In this document: piece by piece, positions 21,443-21,470 of the stretch
How the letters are laid out: the number at the start of each line of letters is the position of its first letter
Numbering within the stretch: position 1 is the stretch's first letter
Source of the DNA: an uncultured Clostridia bacterium
GTDB lineage: Bacteria > Bacillota > Clostridia > Christensenellales > Aristaeellaceae
Reading direction: 5' to 3'
Length of the DNA: 21,470 nucleotides
NCBI GenBank assembly: GCA_934647145.1
Contig: CAKUFB010000015.1
Span: 1 to 21,470, forward strand
The notes under the pieces: model-generated
What the model was told of the DNA's origin: nothing
Seen by the model: only the letters and a program-made list of their open reading frames with translations
The model's database searches: none
Program-made: the position numbers and the translations under genes

Positions 21443-21470
21443 TTGTTTCCCGCCCCGCGCGCCGCAATGC

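Noticed and set aside
1..21470. tRNA, rRNA, insertion sequences, phage genes, riboswitches
   Set aside because: Reading both strands I found no T-loop signatures, transposase motifs or known aptamer cores that I could support.

Overview
The window is a GC-rich segment of a Gram-positive genome, most likely a spore-forming member of the Clostridia (a gut-type Eubacteriales or Christensenellales lineage is my guess). The evidence is AGGAGG-type ribosome sites, sigma-A promoters of the TTG-N17-TATAAT/TACAAT kind, a ytfI/ytfJ-type sporulation pair, a Soj/Spo0J pair very close to Bacillus in layout, an orphan ECF S component, a LytTR/GHKL two-component system and a heterodimeric ABC exporter. No tRNA, rRNA, CRISPR array, transposase or phage gene was seen.

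Layout. Positions 1-473 carry no protein gene. They hold a dense series of stem-loops behind a strong leftward promoter, which I read as a candidate structured RNA running off the left edge. Positions 474-4368 are an amino-sugar operon: NagB-like deaminase, NagA deacetylase and a GH20 beta-N-acetylhexosaminidase. It releases GlcNAc, deacetylates GlcNAc-6-P and feeds fructose-6-P to glycolysis. Positions 4434-5574 hold an XRE regulator with a nine-unit CGDV beta-solenoid tail, behind up to three stacked promoters. Positions 5860-6201 hold a small AT-rich membrane gene of unknown function. Beside it is a second, partial copy of the left-edge structured element, abutting the 3' end of a leftward response regulator/histidine kinase pair (6381-8443).

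Rightward genes then follow: an AI-2E/PerM-family membrane protein (8615-9853), a lipoprotein with two BLIP/SmpA-like repeats (9924-10580), a possible 41-codon remnant, and two overlapping half-transporters (11076-14623). The transporters' complementary motif defects mark them as a heterodimeric exporter. Positions 14624-15090 are a hairpin-rich non-coding block. A leftward ytfI/ytfJ-like pair (15091-15968) is divergent from an ECF S component (16083-16631). A KDPG/KHG aldolase, parA (soj), parB (spo0J) and a GH2 beta-mannosidase-like enzyme with a TTG start complete the window.

Two themes link the regions. One is carbohydrate use: GH20-NagA-NagB, the aldolase and the GH2 enzyme. The other is an abundance of intergenic stem-loops, many with exactly 3-nt loops, including at least two dispersed repeat families (1-326 with 6266-6380; 15042-15079 with 19154-19186). 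The best candidates for something undescribed are the structured RNA family and the XRE-solenoid regulator.
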